Positions 31,201 through 40,315 of a stretch of DNA of 64,000 nucleotides are shown in pieces. Position numbers and translations under genes: made by a program. Position 1 is the first letter of the stretch; each line of letters begins with the position of its first letter. The notes under the pieces were generated by a model, which ran no database searches, had not been told where the DNA came from, and saw only the letters and a list, made by a program, of their open reading frames with translations. Source of the DNA: Loktanella sp. 3ANDIMAR09 (lineage in GTDB: Bacteria > Pseudomonadota > Alphaproteobacteria > Rhodobacterales > Rhodobacteraceae); NCBI RefSeq assembly GCF_001420005.1, contig NZ_LJAK01000011.1:39019-103018 (forward strand), written 5' to 3'.

Positions 31201-31351
31201 CAAGGGGCTGGCCGGTCGCGCCAACAACCCCAAATTCGCCGAATCCGCCCCGCCAGAGGTCGTCGCCGAAACCAGGGCCAACCTTGCTGAGCGCGAGGCA
31301 GAGGCCGCACAGCTGACGACCGCCCTTGATCGTCTGTCGGAACTCGACTGA
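28250..31351 (+). CDS. valS: Valyl-tRNA synthetase
   Basis: Charges tRNA-Val. A class I synthetase of 1033 aa with the HIGH-type motif (NVTGVLHVGHAF, near residue 44), the editing domain, the KMSKS motif (EKMSKTKGN, near residue 684) and a C-terminal coiled coil (about residues 960-1030). The stretch coding residues 516-600 (about 29797-30048) has clearly lower GC and different codon use, and replaces or lengthens the normally short linker before PDVLDTWFSS. The frame stays intact, so the enzyme is presumably functional. It overlaps the next gene by 1 bp (TGATG). Confidence 0.95.
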   Translation: MALPKSFDPATREAELYRMWEESGAFKAGAGKRRDETFTIMLPPPNVTGVLHVGHAFNHTLMDILTRWKRMQGFDTLWQPGLDHAGIATQLVVEKDMAARGETRKRSEMPRDEFLARVWDWKKSSGGTIEDQARRLGDSMDWSRSAFTMSGAPNAPAGEKDGNFHDAVLKVFVEMYNKGLIYRGKRLVNWDPHFETAISDLEVENIEVDGHMWHFKYPLAGGETYTYVEKDEDGNVLFEEERDYISIATTRPETMLGDGAVAVHKDDARYAPIVGKLCEIPVGPKESRRLIPIITDPYPDMNFGSGAVKITGAHDFNDYEVAKRGGIPMYSLMDTRGAMRADGKPYAEEAATAQAIANGAQDFDEAMIAAMNLVPEAYRGLDRFEARKRVVEDITAEGLAVMVAPNDPRLGAAAEKLVAPEEGGEDRLDQLVPLVEPKKIMQPFGDRSKVVIEPMLTDQWFVDTARIVQPALDAVKDGRTTIIPDSGRKVYDHWLENIEPWCISRQLWWGHQIPVWYGPSKTEETGMGYHLTYNPKKIFCAASSAEVIALAKDYYGSEVEIEFSKFADYPARDGVIKVANPSASSVGSPGNMKTQKVTLGRDPDVLDTWFSSGLWPFGTLGWPDKTEALDRYFPGDVLITGQDILFFWVARMMMMSLSVMDDVPFHTVYLHQLVRDAKGEKMSKTKGNVIDPLTMVDTYGADALRMSNAAMASIGGVLKISEDRIGGYAKFVNKLWNAAKLAEMNGAFDAAAERPAPRQTVNRWIMAEVGQLRADVDAALTDYRFNDAASALYAFIWGRFCDWYLEFSKPLLMDGSDADKAETQATLAWTLDQCLILLHPIMPFVTEELWQQSRPRDQMLALTPWPEYTDLADADAVAEMNWVISLIEGIRSARAQLNVPAGLKIPVLQIEADEAAKTAQANNIAMIMRMARVDSIDTADTPPKGSLTVATKDATFALPLAGLIDVAAEKARLGKSLVKLEKEIKGLAGRANNPKFAESAPPEVVAETRANLAEREAEAAQLTTALDRLSELD

Positions 31352-32463
31352 TGACCGACCCACGACTGACACGGCTGGCACAGGGGCTACCCGCCTCTGT
31401 GCCGTTTGTGGGGCCTGAACGGCTGGAACGGTTGCGCGGTGCGCCCTTTGTCGCGCGGCTGGGCGCAAACGAATCCGGTTTCGGGCCGTCACCGCGTGTC
31501 GCAGAGGCGATCCGCGCGACCGCCCATGAGGCGTGGATGTATCCCGACCCGGATATGCACGCCTTGCGCAACGCCATCGCCGCGCACAACGCGGTCGCCC
31601 CCGAAAACGTCATGATCGGCGAAGGCATCGATGGATTGCTGGGCAATCTGGTGCGCCTGCTGGTGGCACCGGGCGACGCGGTCGTGACCTCGGCCGGGGC
31701 CTATCCGACGTTCAATTACCACGTCGCGGGCTTTGGCGGTGTGTTGCACACCGTGCCCTACACCGGCAATCAGGAAGACCCCGAGCGTCTGGTCGCCAAA
31801 GCCCGCGAAACGGGTGCAAAGCTGATCTATCTCGCCAACCCCGACAACCCGATGGGCAGCCATCACACTGCGCACATGATGCGCAATCTGGTCACAAATG
31901 TACCGGCAGGCTGTCTGCTGATCGTGGACGAGGCCTATATCGAACTGGCACCGCAAGGCACGGCGCTGGCTGTCGCCCCAGATGATGCGCGCGTGATCCG
32001 CATGCGCACCTTTTCCAAAGGCTACGGATTGGCCGGTCTGCGGGTCGGATATGCACTGGGCGCGCGCGATCTGATCGCGGCCTTTGACAGGGTGCGCAAC
32101 CATTTCGGGGTTGGCCGCGTGGCACAGGCTGCGGCGCTGGCGGCACTCGGGGATCAGGACTGGCTGGCGCGGATCAATGCGCGTGTTGCGGACAGCCGCG
32201 ACAGACTGGCTGCGATCGCGCTCGAAAACGGGCTGGTGCCACTGGCCTCGGCCACCAATTTCGTCGCAATCGACTGCGGGGCCAACGGGGCGTTTGCGCG
32301 TGCGGTGCTGGATGAATTGGCGACACGCGGTATTTTCGTGCGGATGCCCGGTGTCGCCCCGCTCGATCGCTGCATCCGCGTCACCTGCGGCCCGGATGAC
32401 CAGATCGACGCCTTCGCAAAAGCGTTACCGGATGCACTGGCTGCGGCGCGTCGCCACGCTTGA
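31351..32463 (+). CDS. Histidinol-phosphate aminotransferase family protein
   Basis: A PLP-dependent class I/II aminotransferase of 370 aa. The PLP lysine is in RTFSKGYGLAGLRVGYA (near residue 219), with NPDNPMG near residue 164 and DEAYIEL near residue 193, as in HisC. It may act on histidinol phosphate or on aromatic amino acids; the sequence does not decide this and no other his genes are adjacent. Translationally coupled to valS through TGATG. Confidence 0.85.
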   Translation: MTDPRLTRLAQGLPASVPFVGPERLERLRGAPFVARLGANESGFGPSPRVAEAIRATAHEAWMYPDPDMHALRNAIAAHNAVAPENVMIGEGIDGLLGNLVRLLVAPGDAVVTSAGAYPTFNYHVAGFGGVLHTVPYTGNQEDPERLVAKARETGAKLIYLANPDNPMGSHHTAHMMRNLVTNVPAGCLLIVDEAYIELAPQGTALAVAPDDARVIRMRTFSKGYGLAGLRVGYALGARDLIAAFDRVRNHFGVGRVAQAAALAALGDQDWLARINARVADSRDRLAAIALENGLVPLASATNFVAIDCGANGAFARAVLDELATRGIFVRMPGVAPLDRCIRVTCGPDDQIDAFAKALPDALAAARRHA

Positions 32464-32513
32464 CCGCCGCACGATCCTGACCGCAGGATGGCACAGCGGA
32501 CAGAGGAAGGGCG

Positions 32514-32720
32514 ATGCAGCACAAGGTTGGACGGGTCCAGGACTACACCAATGCGTTCCTCGGAACGCTTGGTCTGATCCTGTTCATGGCGTTCTGGTGC
32601 ATCGGCGCGTTGTTCGGTTTCTTTTGGGTGGTCCTGACCGCAGCCTGTCTGGACCAGCTGCGGGTGCGGTTCATACGCGTGAATGCTGACGATCGCGACG
32701 ATCACCCCGGCGTGAAGTGA
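32514..32720 (+). CDS. Small membrane protein
   Basis: A 68-aa protein with a hydrophobic core at about residues 15-45 (LGLILFMAFWCIGALFGFF), forming one long or two short membrane helices, and charged ends. A GGAAGG ribosome site precedes the ATG. No family is recognised. It lies 50 bp after the aminotransferase gene in the same direction and may share its transcript. Confidence 0.6.
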   Translation: MQHKVGRVQDYTNAFLGTLGLILFMAFWCIGALFGFFWVVLTAACLDQLRVRFIRVNADDRDDHPGVK

Positions 32721-32803
32721 CTTGCACATGTCGCAGCCGCGTGCTGACTGTATCATAAGGCGTACAGCCGGTGCGCCACCTTCTGACATGATTGGAAATT
32801 GAG

Positions 32804-33130
32804 ATGTCGACACGCGTTGGTGCGCTTGCCGGGTTGATTGTGGGGGCTGCTCTGGGGATCGGCGGCATGATGATCGTGCAGCAGGATTACATGATGGATC
32901 ACGGTGCCATGGCGGGGATGGGCGACATGCCGATGACCGGAAACCCCGACCACGATTTCATGGCCGGCATGGTTCCCCATCATCAGGCCGCCGTCGACAT
33001 GGCAAACGACGTGCTGGCAAACGGCACGGACCCAGAGGTCCGCGCCCTCGCGCAGACCATCTTGCAAAGCCAGCAGGCCGAAATCGACGAAATGAACGAC
33101 TGGCTGGCCGCCAACCCCGTCCAGAACTAG
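32804..33130 (+). CDS. DUF305 family protein
   Basis: A 108-aa exported or membrane-anchored protein: an N-terminal hydrophobic segment (about residues 5-25), a methionine- and histidine-rich stretch (DHGAMAGMGDMPM), then the DUF305 four-helix core with HDFMAGMVPHHQAAVDMA. The H-x-x-M and HH residues are typical metal-binding positions of this family, which is often linked to copper. The ATG at 32804 is preferred over an in-frame TTG at 32792. Confidence 0.85.
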   Translation: MSTRVGALAGLIVGAALGIGGMMIVQQDYMMDHGAMAGMGDMPMTGNPDHDFMAGMVPHHQAAVDMANDVLANGTDPEVRALAQTILQSQQAEIDEMNDWLAANPVQN

Positions 33131-33140
33131 CCGGTGGCGA

Positions 33141-34301
33141 TCACACCGGCAGCGGCATCCAGCGCCCCCGGCCCGTGGGACACACCCGGGCCATCAGACC
33201 CGCCTGAATGGTGCCCAGCGCGCCCATCATCATCTGCGCGTTGATATGTCCCATGTGACCGACACGGAAATAGGCGCTTTCCGGTTGGCGGCCGAGGCCG
33301 ATGCCCAGCGTCAGACCGGCGGTATGTTCGCACCAGTGACGCAGCGCATCGGCCTGCCCTTCTGCCATGCACAGCGATGTCACCGCATGACTGCGGTGCC
33401 CCGCATCTGCCACGTTCAGATGCAACGGACCCTGCGCGCCCCAGGCCTCGAACGCAGCCCACAGTGCGCGCGCAAGCACCCTGTGCCGGGCAAAGACGGC
33501 ATCCAGCCCCTCGGCCTTGATCAGATCGAGCGCCGCGCGCAATCCATACAGATGATGGGTCGGTGCGGTGCCGCAGAAGTATTGGTAGAATTGCGCAGGC
33601 TGCGCCCGTGGCCGCCAGTTCCAATAGGTCGACACCTGTGCAGGCTGGCACGCGTCCGCACGCGCGTTGAACCAGACAAAGCTGATGCCCGCGGGCGTCA
33701 TCAGACCCTTTTGGCAGGCGGCGACCATCACGTCGACGCCCCAGTCGTCCATGCGGAAATCATCGCATCCCAGTGAGGCGATACAGTCGATCATCAGCAA
33801 GGCGTCATGCCCGCTGGCCGTCAGCGCCGCCCGCATCGCCGCCACGTCGGATTTCACCCCTGTCGAGGTATCGACATGACAGGCCAGAACGGCCTTGATC
33901 CGCCTGTCCGTATCCGCACGCAACCGGGATTCCAGCATGCCCGCATCCACCGGCGCCTGCTGTCCGAATTCCAGGATCTCGACCTCCAGCCCCAGTCCCT
34001 TGGCCATTTCACCCCAGCCGTGCCCGAACCGGCCGGTGGCGCAGACCAACACCAGATCGCCCGGCGCACAGACATTGACCAGGGCGGCCTCCCATGCGGC
34101 ATGGCCGTTGCCGATGTAGATCGCCACGTCAGCCCTGGTCCGCGCCACCATCCGAAGATCGGGAATCAGGCTGGCGGTCAGGTCGTGCAGCTCGCCTTCG
34201 TAGATGTTGGGCGAGGCGCGGTGCATCGCCCGCAGAACCGCATCGGGAATAACCGAAGGGCCGGGAATGGCGAGGTAGGACCGACCGTGAGACAGCGACA
34301 T
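33141..34301 (-). CDS. Class V aminotransferase, serine-glyoxylate / alanine-glyoxylate type
   Basis: A PLP-dependent enzyme of 386 aa. The PLP-binding lysine is in AACQKGLMTPAGISF (near residue 192), and the N-terminal motif PGPSVIPDAVLRAM and CHVDTSTGV near residue 145 are characteristic of the AGXT/SGAT group, which moves amino groups between serine or alanine and glyoxylate. The start at 34301 has an AAAGG ribosome site; a longer in-frame extension runs into the promoter of the next gene. Divergent from the ABC transporter, convergent with DUF305. Confidence 0.85.
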   Translation of the reverse strand: MSLSHGRSYLAIPGPSVIPDAVLRAMHRASPNIYEGELHDLTASLIPDLRMVARTRADVAIYIGNGHAAWEAALVNVCAPGDLVLVCATGRFGHGWGEMAKGLGLEVEILEFGQQAPVDAGMLESRLRADTDRRIKAVLACHVDTSTGVKSDVAAMRAALTASGHDALLMIDCIASLGCDDFRMDDWGVDVMVAACQKGLMTPAGISFVWFNARADACQPAQVSTYWNWRPRAQPAQFYQYFCGTAPTHHLYGLRAALDLIKAEGLDAVFARHRVLARALWAAFEAWGAQGPLHLNVADAGHRSHAVTSLCMAEGQADALRHWCEHTAGLTLGIGLGRQPESAYFRVGHMGHINAQMMMGALGTIQAGLMARVCPTGRGRWMPLPV

Positions 34302-34408
34302 GACAATGACCTTTGCGGATTGAATTGCGCGAACCCTATGCCTGTCATGCGCGGCGTCAACACCCCCTGCGCCTTGCCTGACTTGGGGCGGTCGACTAGG
34401 TGTCTGGA

Positions 34409-36220
34409 ATGAACCCAACACAGACACCAGCCACCGACCCCGCCGCAGGCCAGCCTGCCGCCGATCGGCCCGAAATCACACCGATGTTCCGGTGGCTGTG
34501 GCGCACCTATCTGCGCCGCCACCGCAAACTTCTGATCGCCGCGGTTCTGTTGATGTCGATGGAAGGCGCGATGCTGGGCCTTTTGTCCTATCTCATCAAG
34601 CCGATGTTCGACGACGTGTTCATCGCGGGCCAGACCACGGCGCTGTGGGGCGTGGGCATCGCGATCATGCTGATCTTTGTGGTGCGCGCCGTCACCAGCG
34701 CGGGACAAAAGATCCTGATGATGCGCGCCAGCCAACGCGCTGCCGCCGCGATGCGGACCGACCTGCTGGACCACCTGATGACGCTGGACAGTGCCTATCA
34801 TCAGGTCAACCCGCCGGGTCAGCTGATCGAACGGGTGCAATCCGACGTCACCGTCGTGAACAACAGCTGGGCCGACATCCTCGTGTCCATCGGACGCGAC
34901 ACCGTCACCGTGATCGTGCTGTTCGGCGTGGCCGTGTCGGTCGATCTGCAATGGACGCTTGTGACCCTTGTTGGTGTACCGTTCCTGGTCCTGCCCGCGC
35001 TGATGGCACAACGCTATGTGCGCCGCCGTTCGGTTTCCGCGCGCGAGCTGGCGGGCCGCATGGCAACGCGCCTCGACGAGGTGTTTCACGGCATCAACCC
35101 GATCAAGCTCAACGCGCTCGAATCCTACCAATCCGTGCGCTACCGCAAGCTGACGGGTGACCGCGCGCGCGCCGAAATCAAGGCGACCACGGGTCAGGCC
35201 ACGGTCCCGGCGCTGGTCGATATCGTCACCGGCATGGGGTTTCTGGCCGTGATGATCTACGGCGGCGGCGAAATCATCGCTGGCACGAAAACCGTGGGCG
35301 AATTCATGTCGTTCTTTACCGCGATCGCATTGGTGTTCGACCCGCTGCGCCGGATCGCGAACACATCGGGCAAATGGCAGATTGCGGCGGCCAGCATCGA
35401 CCGGCTGCGCAGCGTGTTTGACGAACGTCCCACCCTGCTGTCGCCGGCCCAGCCCAAACCCGCACCGCAGGGCGCGCCCGAAATCCGGTTCCGCGATGTC
35501 GAAATGCATTACGGCGACCTCCCCGTGCTGCGCGGTGCCACCTTTACGGCCAAGGCAGGCCAGACCACGGCACTGGTGGGCGCGTCCGGCGCAGGCAAGA
35601 GCACGGTATTCAACGTGCTGACCCGTCTGGTCGAACCGAACGCGGGCGAGGTCAGCATCGACGGCACCGCTGTGTCCGACATCGATCTGGGCGCGTTGCG
35701 CGCCCTGTTTTCGGTCGTGACACAGGATGCCGCCCTGTTTGACGAAAGCCTGCGCGAAAACATCCTGCTTGGCCGCGATGACATCACCGAAGACCGCCTG
35801 CGCGAGGTGCTTGACGCAGCCCATGTCACCGATTTTCTGCCGCAGCTGTCGCACGGTCTGGACAGCGCCGCTGGCCCGCGCGGATCGAACCTGTCGGGGG
35901 GGCAGCGACAGCGCGTGGCCATTGCCCGCGCCGTGCTGCGTGATACGCCGATCCTGCTGCTGGACGAGGCGACCAGCGCGCTGGACACGAAATCAGAGGC
36001 CGTGGTCCAGCAGGCGCTGGAACGGCTGAGCGTGGGGCGCACGACACTGGTGATCGCGCACCGTCTGTCCACGATCCAGAATGCCGATAGCATCGTGGTG
36101 ATGGATCAGGGCCGCGTCGCGGATCAGGGGACGCATGACGAACTTCTGGCGCGGGGCGGCATCTATGCCGATCTCTACCGGATGCAATTCAAATCAAAGG
36201 CTGCTGAAAACAATGACTGA
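34409..36220 (+). CDS. ABC exporter, MsbA-like (fused permease and ATPase)
   Basis: A 603-aa half-transporter. Six transmembrane helices lie in about residues 30-330, followed by a nucleotide-binding domain with Walker A GASGAGKST (near residue 395), signature LSGGQRQR (near residue 500) and Walker B LLLDEATSALD (near residue 520). The architecture matches lipid flippases of the MsbA/LptA-exporter group, but multidrug export cannot be excluded. The ATG at 34409 is used. The stop overlaps the ygfZ start by 8 bp. Confidence 0.88.
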   Translation: MNPTQTPATDPAAGQPAADRPEITPMFRWLWRTYLRRHRKLLIAAVLLMSMEGAMLGLLSYLIKPMFDDVFIAGQTTALWGVGIAIMLIFVVRAVTSAGQKILMMRASQRAAAAMRTDLLDHLMTLDSAYHQVNPPGQLIERVQSDVTVVNNSWADILVSIGRDTVTVIVLFGVAVSVDLQWTLVTLVGVPFLVLPALMAQRYVRRRSVSARELAGRMATRLDEVFHGINPIKLNALESYQSVRYRKLTGDRARAEIKATTGQATVPALVDIVTGMGFLAVMIYGGGEIIAGTKTVGEFMSFFTAIALVFDPLRRIANTSGKWQIAAASIDRLRSVFDERPTLLSPAQPKPAPQGAPEIRFRDVEMHYGDLPVLRGATFTAKAGQTTALVGASGAGKSTVFNVLTRLVEPNAGEVSIDGTAVSDIDLGALRALFSVVTQDAALFDESLRENILLGRDDITEDRLREVLDAAHVTDFLPQLSHGLDSAAGPRGSNLSGGQRQRVAIARAVLRDTPILLLDEATSALDTKSEAVVQQALERLSVGRTTLVIAHRLSTIQNADSIVVMDQGRVADQGTHDELLARGGIYADLYRMQFKSKAAENND

Positions 36221-36956
36221 CCGCATCGTTCTGGCGCTGACCGGCACTGACCGCGTTGATTTCCTGCAAGGTCTGGTGACCAACGACGTGACCCGCGCCG
36301 ACGGCGGGATCGTCTACACGGCCCTGCTGACGCCGCAGGGCAAGTTTCTGGCCGATTTCTTTGTCCTGGGGCAGCCTGACCGCCTGCTGATCGACGTGGC
36401 CGCCAGTCACGCTCAGGGTTTGGGTCAGCGCCTGAACATGTACCGTTTGCGGGCGGATGTGCAGATCGCAACAACGGACCTGATCGTGTCGCGCGGGACA
36501 GGGGATGCGCCGGACGGGGCGCTTGCCGACCCGCGACACCCTGCCTTGGGCTGGCGCGCCTATGCCACGACCGACCAGTCGGATGCGACCGATTGGGATG
36601 CGCTGCGCGTGGCCCATGTCATCCCCGAGACAGGCATCGAACTGACCCCCGAAACCTACATCCTCGAGACGGGATTCGAACGTCTGAACGGCGTCGATTT
36701 CCGCAAGGGATGTTTCGTCGGACAGGAAATCGTGGCGCGCATGAAACACAAGACGACCCTGCGCAAAGGGCTGGTCCGCGTCACATTGGACGGTGATGCA
36801 GTGGCTGGCACAGCGTTGACGCAAGGCAGCAAGGACGCGGGCGTGTTGCACACGGTCGCGGGCCATCAGGCCATCGCCTACCTGCGTTTCGATCGCAGCG
36901 ACGCTGTGTTCGCGGATGAGACGCGGGTTTTCGTCGATTTGGACGCGCAGCCCTGA
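36213..36956 (+). CDS. ygfZ: Folate-binding Fe-S maturation protein YgfZ
   Basis: A 247-aa aminomethyltransferase-fold protein that uses tetrahydrofolate to support Fe-S cluster enzymes. The diagnostic motif KGCFVGQE is near residue 168, and LQGLVTNDV near residue 18 is also typical. The start at 36213 gives the standard N-terminus and an ATGACTGA overlap with the ABC gene, so translation is probably coupled. Confidence 0.92.
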   Translation: MTDRIVLALTGTDRVDFLQGLVTNDVTRADGGIVYTALLTPQGKFLADFFVLGQPDRLLIDVAASHAQGLGQRLNMYRLRADVQIATTDLIVSRGTGDAPDGALADPRHPALGWRAYATTDQSDATDWDALRVAHVIPETGIELTPETYILETGFERLNGVDFRKGCFVGQEIVARMKHKTTLRKGLVRVTLDGDAVAGTALTQGSKDAGVLHTVAGHQAIAYLRFDRSDAVFADETRVFVDLDAQP

Positions 36957-36991
36957 CGACGGTAATCTTCTGTTAATACATCTGCGTCAGA

Positions 36992-37020
36992 ACCTCCCCA
37001 GATCTATAACCTGGGGAGGT
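36992..37020. terminator. Hairpin between convergent ygfZ and efp
   Basis: Arms ACCTCCCCAG and CTGGGGAGGT form a perfect 10-bp stem with a 9-nt loop. It lies between two convergent genes, 35 bp after ygfZ and 26 bp before the efp stop, so it can serve both strands. There is no strong T-tract. Confidence 0.65.
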
Positions 37021-37046
37021 TGAATGACACACTTGCCGAAACCGCC

Positions 37047-37610
37047 TTAGGCGCGTTCGACGTATTCCATCAGTTCGGTGTTCACGACGATATCCTCGTC
37101 GGTGCCCACGAACGGCGGGATCATGACGCGCACGCCATTGTCCAGGATTGCAGGCTTGAAACTGTTTGCAGCGGTCTGACCTTTGACGACCGGCTCGGTC
37201 TCGACGACCTTGCAGGTGACGCGCAGGGGCAGGGTCACGTTCAGCGCTTCTTCGCCGTAGTATTCGATCTTGACGATCATGCCGTCCTGCAGAAACGGGC
37301 GACGGTCGCCCAGGATATCGGCAGGCAGCGCGATCTGGTCGTAGGTTTCACTGTCCATGAAGGTCAGCATGTCGTCGGCTTCGAACAGGAACTGCTGATC
37401 CTTTTGTTCCAGACGCACCTGTTCGACCTTGTCGGCAGACCGGAATCGTTCGTTCAGTTTGCGACCGTCGCGCAGGTTTTTCAGCTCGACTTGCGCAAAG
37501 GCACCGCCCTTGCCGGGCTTGACGTGATCGACCTTGACCGCAGCCCACAGGCCGTTTTCGTGGTCCAGCACATTGCCGGGGCGAATTTCATTACCGTTGA
37601 TTTTTGGCAT
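37047..37610 (-). CDS. efp: Elongation factor P
   Basis: A 187-aa translation factor that relieves ribosome stalling at polyproline. Three beta-barrel domains are expected. The N-terminal loop [10 protein letters not shown] (near residue 33) carries the lysine that is modified in EpmA/EpmB-type systems, and the C-terminal domain includes [17 protein letters not shown]. Length matches the family. Confidence 0.96.
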   Translation of the reverse strand: MPKINGNEIRPGNVLDHENGLWAAVKVDHVKPGKGGAFAQVELKNLRDGRKLNERFRSADKVEQVRLEQKDQQFLFEADDMLTFMDSETYDQIALPADILGDRRPFLQDGMIVKIEYYGEEALNVTLPLRVTCKVVETEPVVKGQTAANSFKPAILDNGVRVMIPPFVGTDEDIVVNTELMEYVERA

Positions 37611-37838
37611 GGGTCACTTCGTGTCAAAATTGTGGCGAAAACTTGATGATTTCTTAATCGGCTCTATATCTGGCAGGCAGTTGCGCCGCAAGACGACTAG
37701 ATCGGCTGATTTCGACTGTTAGCCATGCAACATACGCATGGCAGTCATTCCAAATCAGGCGCCCTCCTGACGGATGATTCAGAGCATACAGAGCGTCACC
37801 GTAACTGCGATGACCGAAACAAGCGAGAAGGACCACAC

Positions 37839-38162
37839 ATGAGAGATTTCGTTGACGGGACCGCATTCAACAACGAGCAAGGCAACCGCGCACGCAAGCT
37901 GTTCGCAGCAGTTGTACTCGCTGCACTGGACGATGCAATTGCCGACGACAAGAAATATGGCAACGGACCAGAGCAGATCGCACGCTGGGCCCGCTCTCGT
38001 GATGGTCGCGAAGTCCTGTCCTGCGCAGGTATCGACCCCAACGAACGTGTCGTTGCCGGCCTGATGGATTTCGTTGGCAAAGGTGTGCGCACCTCGGTCG
38101 CGCTGTCGCGCGAAGAAAGCGAACGCCGCCACGCCGCAGAGCAGGACGCAAGAGCCGCCTGA
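37839..38162 (+). CDS. Conserved small protein of unknown function (DUF6280-like)
   Basis: A 107-aa soluble, mostly helical protein. The start MRDFVDGTAFNNEQG and the phrase REVLSCAGIDPNERVV look like a small protein conserved in Rhodobacterales; I recall this as DUF6280 but could not check it. The ATG follows AGAAGGA. A terminator hairpin with T-tract lies 26 bp after the stop, so it is a single-gene unit. No catalytic residues are evident. Confidence 0.8.
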   Translation: MRDFVDGTAFNNEQGNRARKLFAAVVLAALDDAIADDKKYGNGPEQIARWARSRDGREVLSCAGIDPNERVVAGLMDFVGKGVRTSVALSREESERRHAAEQDARAA

Positions 38163-38187
38163 TCCGATTGATTGAATGACGTATTTG

Positions 38188-38214
38188 ACGCGGTGCCCCT
38201 GGGTGCCGCGTTTT
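38188..38214 (+). terminator. Rho-independent terminator
   Basis: Arms ACGCGG and CCGCGT with an inner CCC/GGG pairing, followed by TTTT. It closes the small gene at 37839-38162. Confidence 0.75.
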
Positions 38215-38219
38215 GCGTT

Positions 38220-38795
38220 TCAGCCCAGGCTCATCAGGCCGAACAGCACTGGCGGCGTCACTTCCAGCACCAGCAGCACAGCCAGCAGCGGGCGCATCAC
38301 GCGCCCCGGATATTGCCGCCACAGCCATAGCGTTGCCGCGACAACTGCCGTCACCTCGATGCCAGCGACGACCCGACCATGGTGCGCGGGGTCCCAGTAA
38401 CTGACAGGACTGATGAATTTCCAATCTGTCAGTGGCCAGAAATGCGCGCGCGCATCCTCTCGGTGGAACGGAAAATCCAACGTCAGATGCAGCAGCGCCG
38501 CTGCACAGAGCGCCACGAACACCCGGGATTTCAGTGCGATGGCTGCGGCCAGGGCCATGCCCCACAGGATGAAAGAATTATCGATCCTGAAAATGGCCTG
38601 CCAGGCGTCAGAATAATACAGCTCTCCGAAAACGACCTGCCCCGGAATACGCTGCACCAGCAACGCCCAGCCAGCCAACAGGTAAAGCGACAGGTCAGGT
38701 ATCAGCGCCCCCGTGATCGCAGCACCGGTGACACGACGATCCTTTGGGTCGGCAAAGGCAAACAGCCCGAAAACCACGTGTGCTGGCGTGTTCAT
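38220..38795 (-). CDS. Membrane protein next to cobQ, YdjM/DUF457-like
   Basis: A 191-aa protein with about five membrane segments. Conserved polar residues in LLHLTLDFPFHREDARAHFWPLTDW (quoted here only for the His/Asp pattern H-x3-D-x3-H) and an N-terminal NTPAHVVFG resemble membrane-bound metal-dependent hydrolases of the YdjM/DUF457 type. It is divergent from cobQ, with 50 bp between starts. Some genomes label such neighbours as cobalamin proteins by position alone, which is not evidence of function. Confidence 0.65.
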   Translation of the reverse strand: MNTPAHVVFGLFAFADPKDRRVTGAAITGALIPDLSLYLLAGWALLVQRIPGQVVFGELYYSDAWQAIFRIDNSFILWGMALAAAIALKSRVFVALCAAALLHLTLDFPFHREDARAHFWPLTDWKFISPVSYWDPAHHGRVVAGIEVTAVVAATLWLWRQYPGRVMRPLLAVLLVLEVTPPVLFGLMSLG

Positions 38796-38845
38796 GTCTT
38801 TTCCTGTCCCTGCCCGTCACCTAAGACTACGACAAAGGAGCCGCG

Positions 38846-40312
38846 ATGACACGTGCGATCATGATCCAGGGGGCCGGGTCCAACGTCGGCAAATCGTTGC
38901 TTGTCGCAGGAATTGCGCGGGCCGCCATGCGCCGTGGCCTCTCGGTCGCACCGTTCAAACCGCAAAACATGTCCAACAACGCAGCCGTCACCGTTGATGG
39001 TGGTGAAATCGGGCGGGCGCAGGCGCTTCAGGCGCTGGCCTGCGGGCGCGATCCGGTGGTCGACATGAACCCGGTCCTGCTCAAACCCGAAACGGATGTC
39101 GGCGCGCAGGTCGTGGTGCAGGGCCATCGCCTGACCACCGTGCGTGCCCGTGACTATGCCGCGCTCAAACCGACACTCCTGCCCCGTGTTCTGGACAGCT
39201 TTTACAGGCTGGCGCAGTCCTGTGACCTGATCGTCGTCGAAGGCGCAGGCAGCCCGGCCGAGGTGAACCTGCGCACAGGCGATATCGCCAACATGGGCTT
39301 TGCCGCGGCAGCCGATGTGCCGGTCGTTCTGATCGGGGACATCGACCGGGGCGGTGTCATCGCCCAAATGGTGGGCACCCGGGCCGTGCTGGACCCTGCG
39401 GATGCGGCCCTGATCAAGGGATTCGCCATCAACAAATTCCGCGGCGATGTCAGCCTGTTCGACGAGGGCATGGTCACCATTGCCGACAGCACCGGATGGG
39501 CGCCGCTGGGCGTCCTGCCGTGGTTCGCCGATGCCTGGAAACTGCCCGCCGAGGATGTCATGGACATCGCCAGCCGGGGCGGCGGCGACATCCGCATCGT
39601 CGTGCCACGCCTGAATCGCATCGCAAATTTCGACGATCTGGACCCGCTGTCGGCGACACCGGGCGTCAGCGTCGACATCATCCCCGAAGGCCGCCCCCTG
39701 CCCCTCGACGCCGATCTGATCATCCTGCCCGGATCGAAATCCACCATCGCGGACCTTGATCATTTCCGCGCACAGGGCTGGGACATTGACCTCGCGGCCC
39801 ATATCCGGCGCGGTGGTCACGTGCTGGGGATCTGCGGTGGTTACCAGATGCTTGGCACCCGGATCAGCGACCCTGAAGGGCTCGAAGGGCCTGCACGCAG
39901 CGTGCCGGGCTTGGGTCACCTTGATGTGCAGACCACGTTGCACCCCAGCAAACGGCTGGCGCTGTCGCAGGCCAGGTATCTGCCCAGCGGTGACCCCGTT
40001 TCAGGGTATGAAATCCATCTGGGTGCCACGACGGGACCAGACACTGACCGGGCCTGGCTGTCGCTGGATGGCAGACCCGAAGGGGCCGCCAGCCCATCGC
40101 AACGCGTGCGCGGCTGCTACCTGCACGGGTTGTTTGCTCAGGACCGGTTTCGCGCGGCCTATCTGTCCGACCTTGGAAAACCCGTGGCAGCTGTTGATTA
40201 CGGCAGTCAGGTGCAGGCCACGCTCGACGCACTTGCGGATCATGTCGAAACGCATCTCGATGTGGGTGCGGTATTGGCGATGGCGGCAGAGGTGCGCAGG
40301 CCGTCCGAGTGA
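38846..40312 (+). CDS. cobQ: Cobyric acid synthase
   Basis: Amidates adenosyl-cobyrinic a,c-diamide at four side chains in cobalamin synthesis. The 488-aa protein has an N-terminal ATP-binding synthetase domain ([12 protein letters not shown] near residue 8) and a C-terminal class I-like glutamine amidotransferase domain with the nucleophile Cys in [10 protein letters not shown] (near residue 331) and the catalytic His in GCYLHGLF (near residue 428). Length matches CobQ/CbiP. No other cobalamin genes are in the window. Confidence 0.95.
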   Translation: MTRAIMIQGAGSNVGKSLLVAGIARAAMRRGLSVAPFKPQNMSNNAAVTVDGGEIGRAQALQALACGRDPVVDMNPVLLKPETDVGAQVVVQGHRLTTVRARDYAALKPTLLPRVLDSFYRLAQSCDLIVVEGAGSPAEVNLRTGDIANMGFAAAADVPVVLIGDIDRGGVIAQMVGTRAVLDPADAALIKGFAINKFRGDVSLFDEGMVTIADSTGWAPLGVLPWFADAWKLPAEDVMDIASRGGGDIRIVVPRLNRIANFDDLDPLSATPGVSVDIIPEGRPLPLDADLIILPGSKSTIADLDHFRAQGWDIDLAAHIRRGGHVLGICGGYQMLGTRISDPEGLEGPARSVPGLGHLDVQTTLHPSKRLALSQARYLPSGDPVSGYEIHLGATTGPDTDRAWLSLDGRPEGAASPSQRVRGCYLHGLFAQDRFRAAYLSDLGKPVAAVDYGSQVQATLDALADHVETHLDVGAVLAMAAEVRRPSE

Positions 40313-40315
40313 CGT

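Noticed and set aside
38220..38795. Cobalamin biosynthesis function for the membrane protein next to cobQ
   Set aside because: It is divergent from cobQ and has no cobalamin-family motif; only its position suggests such a label.
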